The notes under the pieces: generated by a model
The model's database searches: none
Seen by the model: only the letters and a program-made list of their open reading frames with translations
What the model was told of the DNA's origin: nothing
Shown: positions 46,963 through 57,124 of the stretch, one piece after another
How the letters are laid out: the number at the start of each line of letters is the position of its first letter
Position numbering within the stretch: the stretch's first letter is position 1
Program-made: the position numbers and the translations under genes
Source of the DNA: Psychrobacter sp. AH5
GTDB lineage: Bacteria > Pseudomonadota > Gammaproteobacteria > Pseudomonadales > Moraxellaceae
Assembly: GCF_040371085.1 (NCBI RefSeq)
Contig: NZ_JAMBMT010000001.1
Span: 2,542,001 to 2,606,000, forward strand
Reading direction: 5' to 3'
DNA: 64,000 nt

Positions 46963-49749
46963 TTAAGCCGCGTCTTTGCTCTCGCTTGCGAGCTGACGCA
47001 AGACATAGTGCAACACGCCGCCATGACGAACGTATTCACGCTCTTTTGGCGTCTGCAAGCCAACGTTGACCTCAAAGTTCTCCTCTGAACCATCAGCGCG
47101 AGTGGCAGTGACTTGAGCGGTTTTGCTCTCGCCATTATTAAGACCGCTAATGCTGATGACCTCTGAGCCATCAAGCTTATAAGTCTCGGCGTTTTCGCCG
47201 TCTTTAAAGGTCAGTGGCAGTACGCCCATGCCCACTAAGTTGGAACGGTGAATACGCTCGAACGAGGTGGTCAATACCGCTTTGACCCCAAGCAAGATAG
47301 TCCCTTTCGCGGCCCAGTCACGGCTAGAGCCTGAGCCATATTCTGCCCCGCCGATCACTACGAGCGGACGCTTATCTTCTTTGTACTTCATCGCCGCGTC
47401 ATACATCGCCATCTCAACGCCTTCGGCAAGTGTCGCTTTATCGCCTTTGAAGTAGTAAGTATAGCCGCCCTCTTTACCATCCATCATTTTGTTTTTGATA
47501 CGGATATTGGCAAAAGTACCGCGAGTCATAACTGCATCATTACCACGGCGTGAGCCATAGCTGTTAAAATCAGCCTCCATTACGCCGCGCTCTTGCAAGT
47601 ATTTACCGGCAGGAGAGCCTGCATCAATATTACCCGCTGGCGAGATGTGATCGGTGGTAATTGAATCACCAAACAGACCTAAGATGCGCGCGCCTTCGAT
47701 ATCGGGGATACCTTCAGGCTCCATAGTCATGCCATCAAAGAACGGTGGGTTCTTGATGTACGTTGAGCCTTCATCCCAAGGATATAACTGGCTATCGGCT
47801 GAGGTGATTGCGTTCCAAGCTTTGCCGCCGTCGAATACTTCGCCGTAGTTTTTACGGAACATCTCAGCATCGATATTATTAGCGATCAGCTCGTTGATCT
47901 CATCCGAGGTAGGCCAAATATCTTTTAGGAATACATCGTTACCGTCTTGATCTTGGCCTAGCGGCTGCGTGGTTAAGTCAATATCAACCGTACCTGCTAG
48001 CGCGTAAGCGACCACGAGCGGCGGTGAAGCGAGATAGCTTGCCTTAACATGTGAGTGAATACGGCCCTCAAAATTACGGTTACCGGAGAGTACCGCTGCG
48101 GCAACTAAATCATTCTCCTCGATGCCTTCTTCGATAGCCTCAAGTAGCGGACCTGAGTTACCGATACAAGTGGTACAGCCATAACCGACTAGATAAAAGC
48201 CCGTCTTCTCAAGCTCGTCCATCAGGTTGGTTTTTTCTAAATAATCGGTAACCACTTTTGAGCCTGGTGCTAATGAAGTCTTAACCCAAGGCTTGGCTTT
48301 TAAGCCTTTAGCCGCCGCTTTTTTGGCGACCAGTCCTGCACCAATCATTACCGCCGGGTTTGAGGTATTAGTACAAGAGGTAATCGCAGCGATAACCACT
48401 GAGCCATCACGCAGTTTGTGCTTTTTGTCATTGATGTTGACATCAGAGAAGACATTAGGCTTGGCATAAAGTCGATCGGCTTGCTCTTGCTCACCGCCTT
48501 CTTGATCGAAGCGAACTTTACCTTCGATTTCTGATTTACGGTCTTTGGTCATTTTCTCTAAAGTCTCGCCAAACTTCTCATGCATATCTGATAGATTGAT
48601 ACGCTGCTGCGGCAGATTAGGACCCGCTAGAGCAGGCTGTACAGAGGCAAGATCTAGCTCAAGTCTGCTTGAATAGGTCGCAGCTGGCGTGTCAGCATCG
48701 TGCCATAGTCCTTGCGCCTTGGCATACTCTTCAACCAGTTTAATCTGACTCTCTTCGCGGCCTGATAGACGCAAATAATCAATCGCCATCTGATCAATCG
48801 GGAAGATACCACAAGTAGCGCCATACTCTGGCGACATATTAGCGATAGTGGCACGATCCGCGAGCGGCATGCTATGCAACCCTTCACCAAAGAATTCAAC
48901 AAACTTACCAACCACGCCATGCGCTCTTAACATCTCAACCACGCGTAGCACTAAATCGGTCGCGGTAACGCCTTCAGTGAGCTTACCTTTGAGCTCAAAG
49001 CCAACCACTTGCGGAATTAGCATGGAGGAGGGTTGACCGAGCATCGCCGCTTCCGCTTCGATACCGCCCACGCCCCAACCAAGTACGCCGATACCATTAA
49101 TCATGGTGGTATGGCTGTCGGTACCAAACACCGTATCAGGATATGCGGTCAGCTCACCATCGACATCAGCCGCCATTACCACACGCGCTAGATACTCAAG
49201 GTTGACCTGATGCACGATACCAGTGGCTGGTGGTACCACGACGAAGTTTTCAAAGGCATTTTTGCCCCAATGCAAAAACTCATAACGCTCATTGTTGCGT
49301 TTAAACTCAATTTTTTCGTTTAGATCAAGCGAGTCTTCACGGCCATAGGCATCCACTTGTACTGAGTGATCCACCACTAGCTCACTAGGGATAAACGGGT
49401 TAATCTGCTCAGCCTTACCGCCAAGCTCAACCACGGCATCACGCATAGCCGCTAAATCAACTACTGAGGGCACACCAGTGAAATCCTGCAATACCACACG
49501 CGCTGGCATAAAGGCGATCTCTTTTGAGGCTTCAGCATGCGCATCCCAATTGGCAACCGCTTCGATATGGTTTTTGCCAACAGACTGACCATCGTCCTCA
49601 TTACGTAATAGGTTCTCTAACACCACTTTCATACAGTAAGGTAGTTTATTAATGTTGTCGTAAGTCTGTGCAAGTTTTGGCAAACTATAATAGGCATGCT
49701 CCTTGCCATCGACGCTAAGGGTATCTTTTACATTAAAAATATCACTCAT
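46963..49749 (-). CDS. acnA: aconitate hydratase A
   Basis: A 928-residue aconitase of the AcnA/IRP type. The three cluster cysteines are seen in ITSCTNTSNPAVMIG and YGCTTCIGNSGPLLEA. Further signatures are FGTDSHTTMINGIGVLGWGVGG and the C-terminal swivel domain with EYGSGSSRDWAAKG. It interconverts citrate and isocitrate in the TCA cycle; AcnA proteins can also bind RNA when the cluster is lost. Transcribed alone. The SD-like GGAAG lies before the ATG. Confidence 0.97.
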   Translation of the reverse strand: MSDIFNVKDTLSVDGKEHAYYSLPKLAQTYDNINKLPYCMKVVLENLLRNEDDGQSVGKNHIEAVANWDAHAEASKEIAFMPARVVLQDFTGVPSVVDLAAMRDAVVELGGKAEQINPFIPSELVVDHSVQVDAYGREDSLDLNEKIEFKRNNERYEFLHWGKNAFENFVVVPPATGIVHQVNLEYLARVVMAADVDGELTAYPDTVFGTDSHTTMINGIGVLGWGVGGIEAEAAMLGQPSSMLIPQVVGFELKGKLTEGVTATDLVLRVVEMLRAHGVVGKFVEFFGEGLHSMPLADRATIANMSPEYGATCGIFPIDQMAIDYLRLSGREESQIKLVEEYAKAQGLWHDADTPAATYSSRLELDLASVQPALAGPNLPQQRINLSDMHEKFGETLEKMTKDRKSEIEGKVRFDQEGGEQEQADRLYAKPNVFSDVNINDKKHKLRDGSVVIAAITSCTNTSNPAVMIGAGLVAKKAAAKGLKAKPWVKTSLAPGSKVVTDYLEKTNLMDELEKTGFYLVGYGCTTCIGNSGPLLEAIEEGIEENDLVAAAVLSGNRNFEGRIHSHVKASYLASPPLVVAYALAGTVDIDLTTQPLGQDQDGNDVFLKDIWPTSDEINELIANNIDAEMFRKNYGEVFDGGKAWNAITSADSQLYPWDEGSTYIKNPPFFDGMTMEPEGIPDIEGARILGLFGDSITTDHISPAGNIDAGSPAGKYLQERGVMEADFNSYGSRRGNDAVMTRGTFANIRIKNKMMDGKEGGYTYYFKGDKATLAEGVEMAMYDAAMKYKEDKRPLVVIGGAEYGSGSSRDWAAKGTILLGVKAVLTTSFERIHRSNLVGMGVLPLTFKDGENAETYKLDGSEVISISGLNNGESKTAQVTATRADGSEENFEVNVGLQTPKEREYVRHGGVLHYVLRQLASESKDAA

Positions 49750-50033
49750 GGGTAGCTTCCTTATCTACTAAGTAGAATGTTATGGATTTATAATTATAAC
49801 GGGTGGCTAATGATTCGCTTACCATCAAAAATTAGTAGTAGTTTTATGCTATAGAATTTATTTACCAATTAGTAAGTAACAAAATCTATAAGTGAAACTC
49901 TAATCATTAACAGTAACGTTCTTTTACCATAACAAATAAGCGCACGTTTGTTAACGACTGGGCGTAGGCAAATGGTGGCATAATCGTAACCGAACTAACT
50001 ATAAAAGACCGCTTAGCGCTTCAATAAACACCT

Positions 50034-51077
50034 TTAGCGCGTCCGTTGCCGATGGCGACCGCTACGAAAGACAAACTTATCCTCATAAAACTCAGGATTA
50101 ATATTTTCAGGCCAAAAATGCGGTACGCCTAGGATAGGAAGTGGGGCTAATTTTCGCGGCGTGACGTTTTGCTCAGACAGTAGCTTATCCATATATTCAG
50201 CTAACTTATCATCGAGATAATTGATACGCTCAGCGGTTGATAAAGCAAAAAAATCCTGACTAACAGTGATAACCACGCTATGCGCGCATAAAGGTTTACG
50301 CGGCTCAATTAATTGCTCAAGGAGCGCATGACCAAAGATATAAACGGCGGCTTTTGCATTCTCATTAGGCAGCTTTGGATTATCCCAACTCTCTCGCGGT
50401 TTGACTAAACTATTTTGCCAATCAAAATCTATCAAAGCCTCGCCGATACTAGGCTCTGATGTCACTAATAGCGCACCATTTTCATCAAAGACCGTGATGG
50501 TATCGCGCACGCGTCCGCGCTGAGATTTTGATTCTTTATCACTGTCGCTGTCAGCAGCAATCTCTAGCATATGATAATAATTGAGTAGCGCCTTGGTCTT
50601 GGGAAAGCTTAGCCAAATACTGCCATTAAATAAATCATGCAAATTATCACGAGTCGGAATTTGACCAGTCGTGCCGATAAATTGCTCGTAGCCCATGCCT
50701 TCTGGTAGCGCATTTTGTGAGACAAACTTTAAAGCTTGAGGGTTATTATCGGCGATGGGCTTAGTAGTTGGCAGCGAGCTGTTGTTAGCTTCGCTTTGTT
50801 GTTTTAAAGCCTGATTTAAGACTGCGGCGATAATATCTATTTGCCTAGCATCTTTTGCAAACTCACTATCGATATCAGAACTAGCGACTTGCTCATATCG
50901 TTCATCATCACTTAGTTGCTTTATAGTTGCGCTTAGATAATTTAATTGCTTTAAATGAGATAACCAAGGGGCTTGCCAATTGATCTGCGCAAAGCTGCCA
51001 TCTAGCGAATTATCAGAGTGAGCATTAGAAAAATCGTTATTCATGGAATCATTAGTAGTCATAGTTAAAGTCGTCAT
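50034..51077 (-). CDS. DUF3025 family protein
   Basis: A 347-residue soluble protein. The conserved core FVSQNALPEGMGYEQFIGTTGQIPTRDNLHDLFNGSIWLSFPKTKALLN identifies DUF3025. The second half has DTITVFDENGALLV and a C-terminal GVPHFWPENINPEFYEDKFVFR. The family is common in Proteobacteria and has no established function. The first 30 residues are polar and variable, with several alternative ATGs, so the start is uncertain. It diverges from the YdjM-like gene. Confidence 0.82.
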   Translation of the reverse strand: MTTLTMTTNDSMNNDFSNAHSDNSLDGSFAQINWQAPWLSHLKQLNYLSATIKQLSDDERYEQVASSDIDSEFAKDARQIDIIAAVLNQALKQQSEANNSSLPTTKPIADNNPQALKFVSQNALPEGMGYEQFIGTTGQIPTRDNLHDLFNGSIWLSFPKTKALLNYYHMLEIAADSDSDKESKSQRGRVRDTITVFDENGALLVTSEPSIGEALIDFDWQNSLVKPRESWDNPKLPNENAKAAVYIFGHALLEQLIEPRKPLCAHSVVITVSQDFFALSTAERINYLDDKLAEYMDKLLSEQNVTPRKLAPLPILGVPHFWPENINPEFYEDKFVFRSGRHRQRTR

Positions 51078-51201
51078 CGTAAGTATCTTAAAGCCTATAG
51101 CAGATGAGCCTATGGTATCATAGAGCGCTTTTTTGCGACTAGCTGCGTAGGTTTATTCAGCAGAGATAAGCGCCTTTTTTCAAAACATTATAAGAGTAGC
51201 T

Positions 51202-51918
51202 ATGGCAAATTTTAATACCCACTTAAATGGCGCTTTTGCAGTGAGTGGCATCATGGCGTTGACGGTTTATAAAGCGGGTTTAATCAATGACTCAGGTTTT
51301 TTGATGTGTATGGCGCTTGGAACGATAGGCGGCCTCTTGCCTGATTTGGACTCTGATAATTCCACCCCGATCAAACTTGGCTTTAATATCACTTCTTTTG
51401 TGTTTGCCTTTGGGCTGGTGATGCATTGGCGCAATGAGCTAAGTTTATTATCTTTGATCGCTTTATGGCTGGCCGGTTATGGCTTTATGCGCTATGTGGT
51501 GTTTAATATCTTTACTAGCATGACGGTACACCGCGGTATTATTCACTCGGTGCCTTATATGGCGGTATTGGGCTTAGCTACGGTGAGTTTGAGCTATTAT
51601 GTGCTCGGTAATGCTTTGACAGCGAGTTGGTTCTTTGGGCTGTTTTTATTCGGCGGAGCGATGGTGCATTTAGCTCTAGATGAGCTGTATAGCGTCAATT
51701 TGATGGGCATGAAAATGAAACGCTCAGCAGGGACAGCGATGAAGTTTTATCAGCACAAGGATAAATGGTGGTATTTACTGCTCTATGGACTGATAGCGCT
51801 GCTTGTCTATTTTGCGCCGCCTGTTACAGAGTTTTGGCAGCAAGTATATGACCCTGCGCCGTGGGCTCAGTTAAAGGTGGGTATATTGCCAGACTTATTA
51901 GAAGATTATTTGCGTTAA
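51202..51918 (+). CDS. YdjM-like membrane-bound metal-dependent hydrolase
   Basis: A 238-residue protein with several membrane helices and metal-binding motifs of the YdjM family (LexA-binding inner-membrane hydrolase fold): NTHLNGAFAVSG near the N terminus, GGLLPDLDSDNS, and TVHRGIIHSVPYMAVL. The His and Asp residues in these motifs would bind metal near the membrane. Some relatives are DNA-damage induced in E. coli; no LexA box was identified here. It is followed 37 bases later by a YchJ-like gene. Confidence 0.8.
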   Translation: MANFNTHLNGAFAVSGIMALTVYKAGLINDSGFLMCMALGTIGGLLPDLDSDNSTPIKLGFNITSFVFAFGLVMHWRNELSLLSLIALWLAGYGFMRYVVFNIFTSMTVHRGIIHSVPYMAVLGLATVSLSYYVLGNALTASWFFGLFLFGGAMVHLALDELYSVNLMGMKMKRSAGTAMKFYQHKDKWWYLLLYGLIALLVYFAPPVTEFWQQVYDPAPWAQLKVGILPDLLEDYLR

Positions 51919-51955
51919 AATGGTTAGATATCATTAATTGTCATCAGGATAAATT

Positions 51956-52483
51956 ATGCAACTATGTCCTTGCCAAGTCTCAGCAAAACCTGCTTTTTTG
52001 GCTAGTCCAGTTTTAAACCAACCAGTAGTCTATAGCGACTGTTGCCAGCCTTATCATCAAGGTATAAGTAAAGCCGAAACTGCAGAGCGTCTGATGCGCA
52101 CGCGTTATAGTGCCTTTGTACAGGTTTTGCCAGAATATATCGTCCACACTACCCTGCCCGCGCAGCAGGCTTTGCTTGATATCGAGGCAATTGAGCAATG
52201 GGCACGCGAGACGCCTTGGGCGGGATTAGAGATTGTAGAGCACACCCCAAAACTCGGTAAACGTCAGGCGCAGGTTGAGTTTAAAGCTTACTACACGGCT
52301 CCTAACGGAGCACAAGCCGCGCATCATGAGCGCTCTACTTTTGTGAAAGTGAAAGATAAGGCTAATAGTGACACTTGGTACTTTTTAGACCCAACAACGG
52401 CTATGAGTGTCAGTCAAAAACAGCCGTGTATTTGTGGCTCGGGTGAGAAGTTTAAGAGATGCTGTGGGGTTTATTTGGTCTAA
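51956..52483 (+). CDS. YchJ family (UPF0225) protein with SEC-C motif
   Basis: A 175-residue soluble protein. It opens with CPCQV, followed by DCCQPYHQGISKAETAERLMRTRYSAF, the YchJ core. It ends with a SEC-C zinc motif CICGSGEKFKRCC. The middle contains the NTF2-like fold typical of the family. Function is not established. Its stop is four bases from the convergent yafJ-like stop. Confidence 0.87.
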   Translation: MQLCPCQVSAKPAFLASPVLNQPVVYSDCCQPYHQGISKAETAERLMRTRYSAFVQVLPEYIVHTTLPAQQALLDIEAIEQWARETPWAGLEIVEHTPKLGKRQAQVEFKAYYTAPNGAQAAHHERSTFVKVKDKANSDTWYFLDPTTAMSVSQKQPCICGSGEKFKRCCGVYLV

Positions 52484-52487
52484 CCGT

Positions 52488-53384
52488 CTAAACACTCGCC
52501 CCAACCGATCTTGCAATCGCAATCCCTTCCTCAATGGTCAAAAACTTGCGCTGGCTCGGACTGTCTTTAAATAAGATCTCACCGTCTTTAAATATCAAGC
52601 ACTCATTGACCGCGAGCTGTTGCCATTTCTCATTTTCTGTCAAAGGAACGGTGACTAGTATAGTGACTTTATCGGTATCGGTAGTGACATCACCAAAGTT
52701 AATCGCTAAATCATCATCAGCAAGCTTTGCCTCACCAAAGGGCGCTTGCCGGGTGAGATAAAATAATAAGCTACCGGCATAAGCCAGTTGCCAGCGCCCA
52801 TTAGAGATTAGGCAATTAAATAGCCCATTCGCCGACAGATAGCGGCATTGGGTGGTCAAAAAGTTAAACAGCGTCTTATCATCAGGACGCGATTTAAAGC
52901 TACTTTTTAAGCGGTTTATTAAATAGCAAAACGCCATCTCAGAATCAGTAGAGCCGACGGGCTGACAATACTCAGCGTTACCGTTGTCTTGTAAACGGCG
53001 ACAGCGCTCGATAAAGGCTTTATTCATCTGCCCGTTATGCGCAAACACCCACTGCTCGCCCCAAACCTCGCGCACGAAGGGATGAGTGTTAGCTAGACAG
53101 TTCTGCCCTTGAGTGGCTTTACGGATATGAGCGATAACATTCATCGCTTTGATCGGGTAATGATTGACCAAATCAGCCACAGGCGATAAGTGGCTCGGAC
53201 GGTTATCATGAAACAGACGCAAGCCCGTAGAGTCATTTTGCAAGTCGCACTCACTACGCTCAAAAAAAGCAATGCCAAAGCCATCTTCGTGACTGTCGGT
53301 CATGCCGCCGCGCTTACGAAAACCTGCGAAACTAAAACCGATATCGGTTGGGGTATTACAGTTCATTCCTAAAAGCTGACACAT
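52488..53384 (-). CDS. class II glutamine amidotransferase, YafJ type
   Basis: A 298-residue Ntn-hydrolase-like amidotransferase. Cys2 (MCQLLGMNC) is the nucleophile. RKRGGMTDSHEDGFGIAFFE, VIAHIRKATQGQ, WVFAHNGQMN and VGSTDSEMAFCYL match YafJ. There is no synthase partner domain, so the acceptor is unknown. Its ATG directly follows the stop of the DUF2007 gene (TAAATG), so the two are likely translationally coupled. Confidence 0.88.
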   Translation of the reverse strand: MCQLLGMNCNTPTDIGFSFAGFRKRGGMTDSHEDGFGIAFFERSECDLQNDSTGLRLFHDNRPSHLSPVADLVNHYPIKAMNVIAHIRKATQGQNCLANTHPFVREVWGEQWVFAHNGQMNKAFIERCRRLQDNGNAEYCQPVGSTDSEMAFCYLINRLKSSFKSRPDDKTLFNFLTTQCRYLSANGLFNCLISNGRWQLAYAGSLLFYLTRQAPFGEAKLADDDLAINFGDVTTDTDKVTILVTVPLTENEKWQQLAVNECLIFKDGEILFKDSPSQRKFLTIEEGIAIARSVGASV

Positions 53385-53699
53385 TTATCGATTACCGCCT
53401 TGATTATCTGGATTGGCATTATTAGCTGTCGTATCTGGAACGATACCCAATTCTGCATCGCTCATAGTGCTAAGTAACGCCTCGCCATCGTTTTTAACAC
53501 CACTTAAGATACGCTGGGCTTGCGCTAAGTCGCTTGTTTCTACCCACAATACTACGCCTGAATTCATGCCAGGAATAGCGCTTAGCGGTTGCAATGACAC
53601 GGTGATACCGTTATTGCGCAGCAGATTGGCATGTAACTCGCCTTGCATATTGGTATCATAGCGCGCCAGTTTGTGCCAGTTGTCGACTTGCTCAGTCAT
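53385..53699 (-). CDS. DUF2007 domain protein
   Basis: About 104 residues from the ATG at 53699, which has a good SD (TAAGGA). The frame is open to 53876, but the extra residues look non-coding. The core WHKLARYDTNMQGELHANLLRNNGITVSL and SGVVLWVETSDLAQAQRIL is the DUF2007 ferredoxin-like fold, annotated as a putative signal-transducing domain. It immediately precedes the YafJ-type gene. Confidence 0.78.
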   Translation of the reverse strand: MTEQVDNWHKLARYDTNMQGELHANLLRNNGITVSLQPLSAIPGMNSGVVLWVETSDLAQAQRILSGVKNDGEALLSTMSDAELGIVPDTTANNANPDNQGGNR

Positions 53700-53976
53700 A
53701 GGGTCATCCTTAGAGGGTGTAGCGTGAAGAGTTGGAGGGCTAAGTATTGAGTTTTTATCCAGCGCACGGCTAGTCCATGGCAGCTCATTAATTAAAGAGC
53801 TTTTGCCCCTTGCAACCAAGGTTTTGATAACTAGTAATGTCACTGTTTGTATGCCCTTATAGTGGTGATACATCATAGTGATTTGTAGTAGTGAGGCTAA
53901 AAATAGCAGCTGATAGCTTAGTGTATAGCTTTTACAGAGTAATAGGTTTTTTTAGACCAAAAACTCGATAGCTCAT

Positions 53977-55215
53977 TTAATAAACCACAAACCCTGAGAA
54001 CCAGTTAATGTGTCCTAATGGATATTCATCGATATGAAAGCCGTTAGGATAGTCTTTAAAGCCCGGCTGAGATTTTAATTGCGCAATCGCTGCTTGTGCT
54101 TGCTCTAGACTTACAAACACGCCGATGAGTTTAAAGTCTTCGATCTCGTTATCGCTATTATCGTCATCAAAACGCGTATGCTCTAACACAAAGACGCTAT
54201 CTTGCGCTTTTTCGACTTGCGCCCAATGATAGGCGGCCAGGCGCTTCATAAGATCAGGGTTTTTGACCATAATATTGTCGCCGGTACGCCCCTCAGAACG
54301 ATTGTAATAAATGACGTTTAGGCGCAGTAGCCAAAATATCACCGCCGCTTTGGCTAGCATCACTGACATTGCGCTTTTTTCATCACTAGTCAGCGCGCGT
54401 TTGGACTCATAACCTTGCAAAAAAGCGCTCATTTTTTGCCGATCAAACTCAACCGACTCGCCTTGCTCCGCATCGCCCCAAGTAGTACAAAAGTCATTAA
54501 TAGTAATGGCGATATCCATCACGTAATGCTCAACGCTGACCTCAGTAAAGTCGAGTAAACCGGTTAATTTCTCATTGTCTTTAGTCAAATCCCACAAGGT
54601 ATTATCAGCGAACATATCGAGATGGCATAAGCCTTTAGGTAACTTAGTCAAAGGCAAATCTGTATACGCGCGCCAAATATCACTCATCAATTTGGCCTCA
54701 TCGCTTGGCATAAACTGCATTTCACGATCGCGCACATCGCTCCATGGATATAGCGGTACGCCATAATCCTGCGCCGGTTGCAACCCTTGTAAGGTCTCAT
54801 GCAACATCGCGAGCGCCGCGCCAATCTCATGACACATCGCCGGCGTGGTTTGCTTAGGATGCTCGCCGCTCAAGCAAGGTACGATAGTAATGGCTTTATC
54901 TTCATAGCGGATGACATAGCGTTTCTGCTCTTTACTATCATCATCGTTTTCAACTAAAGCTAATGGGGCGGCGACAGGTAATCTGCCATCTAGTTGATTA
55001 AGAATAACCGCCATTTTTTCGATGTCCTCCGGTGGACGCTCTTCAAATAAAGTAAAGACGTAAGAGTAGTCACCCTCGCTATCTTCAGTGGTCTGAATAA
55101 ACCAGTTCGAGTTTTTGATGCCTTGGGTAATAGGAATGGCGCGGATAAAGGACACGCCAAAACTTGAGCAAAAGGCGGCAAATTGATCATCGGTTAACTG
55201 GGTATAGACAGACAT
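53977..55215 (-). CDS. thrB: homoserine kinase type II fused to a C-terminal small domain
   Basis: A 412-residue protein. Residues 1 to about 335 are a choline/aminoglycoside-kinase-fold homoserine kinase as in Pseudomonas and Acinetobacter: GIKNSNWFIQT, the catalytic loop GLCHLDMFADNTLWD, and the metal-binding LLDFTEVSVEHYVMDIA. It phosphorylates homoserine in threonine synthesis. Residues 341-412 form an extra domain (VFVLEHTRFDD...KLIGVFVSLEQAQAAI...GFKDYPNGFHIDEY...GFV) that resembles a free-standing bacterial family I know as DUF7336. Family members are normally about 316 residues, so this is an unusual fusion. Confidence 0.85.
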   Translation of the reverse strand: MSVYTQLTDDQFAAFCSSFGVSFIRAIPITQGIKNSNWFIQTTEDSEGDYSYVFTLFEERPPEDIEKMAVILNQLDGRLPVAAPLALVENDDDSKEQKRYVIRYEDKAITIVPCLSGEHPKQTTPAMCHEIGAALAMLHETLQGLQPAQDYGVPLYPWSDVRDREMQFMPSDEAKLMSDIWRAYTDLPLTKLPKGLCHLDMFADNTLWDLTKDNEKLTGLLDFTEVSVEHYVMDIAITINDFCTTWGDAEQGESVEFDRQKMSAFLQGYESKRALTSDEKSAMSVMLAKAAVIFWLLRLNVIYYNRSEGRTGDNIMVKNPDLMKRLAAYHWAQVEKAQDSVFVLEHTRFDDDNSDNEIEDFKLIGVFVSLEQAQAAIAQLKSQPGFKDYPNGFHIDEYPLGHINWFSGFVVY

Positions 55216-55414
55216 GACATCTCACTTGTGGCAATAGATAAAATAAAGAAATAAGGTAAATATAGTAGCTGGTTTGATAGTTATGGCGCTAATTATACGA
55301 TGTCTGAGCAAACTTTGACGAAAAGCGTATAAATTTGACGAAAATCTGCCTGATACAGCGGTGATTTTGCTAGACTAGCGCCTTGAATGAATTGATTATA
55401 AGGTGAAAGACCCT

Positions 55415-56197
55415 ATGTTAGCAAAGCGTATCATTCCCTGCTTAGATGTCGATAACGGCCGGGTGGTCAAGGGCGTGCAATTCGTCGATATCAAAGATGC
55501 TGGCGATCCTGTCGAAGTCGCCAAGCGCTATAATGAGCAAGGCGCAGATGAGATTACCTTTTTGGACATTACCGCCACTAGCGATGCGCGCGATACCACT
55601 TATCATACCGTTGAGCGTATGGCAGAAACAGTGTTTGTACCGCTAACGGTTGGCGGCGGTGTACGTAAAATCGCTGACATTCGTAATTTGCTCAATGCTG
55701 GCGCGGATAAAGTAGCGATTAACTCGGCCGCGGTTTTTACCCCAGAATTCGTCTTCGATGCCGCGCAGAAATTTGGTAATCAATGCATTGTAGTCGCTAT
55801 CGATGCCAAGCGCGTTGCTGATGTAGAGGTCAATGGCATCCTTATGCCGCGCTGGGAGATTTTCACCCATGGCGGTCGTAAGCCAACGGGCATCGATGCG
55901 GTGGCTTGGGCGCGTAAAATGAGCGATCTTGGCGCAGGTGAGCTACTGGTGACCTCAATGGATGGTGATGGCACCAAAAAGGGCTATGATTTAGCGCTGA
56001 TGCAGCAGATTACCAGCCAAGTCAATATTCCGGTGATCGCCTCAGGCGGTGTGGGTAATCTGCAGCATTTAGTCGATGGTGTGATAGAAGGTGGCGTCGA
56101 TGCGGTACTCGCCGCTAGTATTTTTCACTTCGGCGAATATACGGTACAAGAAGCCAAAGAGTATATGGCCACGCGCGGCATTGAGATGCGCTTATAA
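55415..56197 (+). CDS. hisF: imidazole glycerol phosphate synthase, cyclase subunit
   Basis: A 260-residue TIM barrel from the ATG at 55415 ([15 protein letters not shown]); a GTG four codons upstream is less likely. Catalytic Asp11 is in [14 protein letters not shown] and the second catalytic Asp is in [11 protein letters not shown]. Phosphate-binding loops VGGGVRK and ASGGVGN are present. It uses ammonia from HisH to close the imidazole ring in histidine synthesis. No other his gene is in the window, so the pathway is split. Confidence 0.96.
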   Translation: MLAKRIIPCLDVDNGRVVKGVQFVDIKDAGDPVEVAKRYNEQGADEITFLDITATSDARDTTYHTVERMAETVFVPLTVGGGVRKIADIRNLLNAGADKVAINSAAVFTPEFVFDAAQKFGNQCIVVAIDAKRVADVEVNGILMPRWEIFTHGGRKPTGIDAVAWARKMSDLGAGELLVTSMDGDGTKKGYDLALMQQITSQVNIPVIASGGVGNLQHLVDGVIEGGVDAVLAASIFHFGEYTVQEAKEYMATRGIEMRL

Positions 56198-56298
56198 AAT
56201 ACTGCTAAAGTAAAAATTCATCACGAAAAAATGCTATCATAGTCAACGACTTATTTTAGCTCGTTTTACTATAGTTGAGTCATTCTAAAACCGCTATA

Positions 56299-56386
56299 GT
56301 GCGGTTGGGATACTTTCCTAAATATAGGTTGCGCAGCCTCTGTCGGCGTAGACACAGCACGTAAGGAAAATTTGTACCAACTGCAC
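56299..56386 (+). ncRNA. structured leader element upstream of ribH
   Basis: GTGCGGTTGG (56299-56308) pairs over ten positions (one G-T) with CCAACTGCAC (56377-56386). Inside are a possible TTTCCT/AGGAAA stem, a GGTTGCGCAGCC palindrome (56328-56339) and a CTGT/ACAG hairpin, giving a branched shape. AACCGC at 56289-56294 can pair instead with GCGGTT (56301-56306), so two folds exclude each other. It does not match the FMN riboswitch. It could be a regulatory leader or a dispersed repeat. Confidence 0.45.
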
Positions 56387-56469
56387 GGTAATATTAGCGT
56401 ATCGATTTTCTTCCAAACGGACTATATTTAATCAGCAACCAACAATTAATAAAATCAAAGGATAGCTCT

Positions 56470-57000
56470 ATGTCAAATTTACAACAGCAGCGCAATGATA
56501 TTACTCATATCGACGGCAACTTGCATCAAAATGAGGACGCGCGTATCGGTATCGTGGTCGGACGTTTTAATGCCTTTGTGGTGGAGTCTTTAGTCGATGG
56601 CGCTATCGATGCGCTACTGCGTCATGGCGTGTTAGGCAGCAATATTACTGTAGTTCGCGTACCGGGAGCCTATGAGCTACCTTTAGTGGCGCAGCGTGCC
56701 GCTGAGTCCGATCGTTTTGACGCTATTATCGCACTAGGCGCGGTTATTCGTGGTAGCACGCCGCATTTTGATTTTGTCGCTAGCGAATCCGCCAAAGGTT
56801 TGAGCGCGGTTGCCACCGATTATAATATCCCAGTTGCAAACGGCGTCTTGACCACTGACAGCATCGAGCAAGCGATTGAACGCGCTGGCACCAAAGCCGG
56901 TAATAAAGGCGCTGAGGCGGCGATGGTAGTGCTTGAGATGCTAGCGGTATTGTCACAGTTAGATATCGATGACGACTATGACGATAGTGATGACGCTTAA
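56470..57000 (+). CDS. ribH: 6,7-dimethyl-8-ribityllumazine synthase
   Basis: A 176-residue lumazine synthase. Motifs [46 protein letters not shown] and [27 protein letters not shown] are all present, including the catalytic His. It condenses the pyrimidine and butanone phosphate to the riboflavin precursor. A Asp-rich tail ([12 protein letters not shown]) is atypical but common in acidic extensions. It heads the ribH-nusB-thiL-pgpA run. Confidence 0.96.
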   Translation: MSNLQQQRNDITHIDGNLHQNEDARIGIVVGRFNAFVVESLVDGAIDALLRHGVLGSNITVVRVPGAYELPLVAQRAAESDRFDAIIALGAVIRGSTPHFDFVASESAKGLSAVATDYNIPVANGVLTTDSIEQAIERAGTKAGNKGAEAAMVVLEMLAVLSQLDIDDDYDDSDDA

Positions 57001-57124
57001 TTCTAAATAAATTAAATGTCATTTTGTCAAATGATGAATAAAAGGCTTTAAAGGTAGCTAGCAGTAATTTTTAATCTTTAAATAGCGCTGTAATTGACTA
57101 TTATGGCGCTCAAGCTTTACCACG

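Noticed and set aside
56299..56386. FMN riboswitch upstream of ribH
   Set aside because: The conserved FMN aptamer segments (AGGGCGGGGTGAAATTCCC and CCGGCGGT types) are not present; only the position would suggest it.
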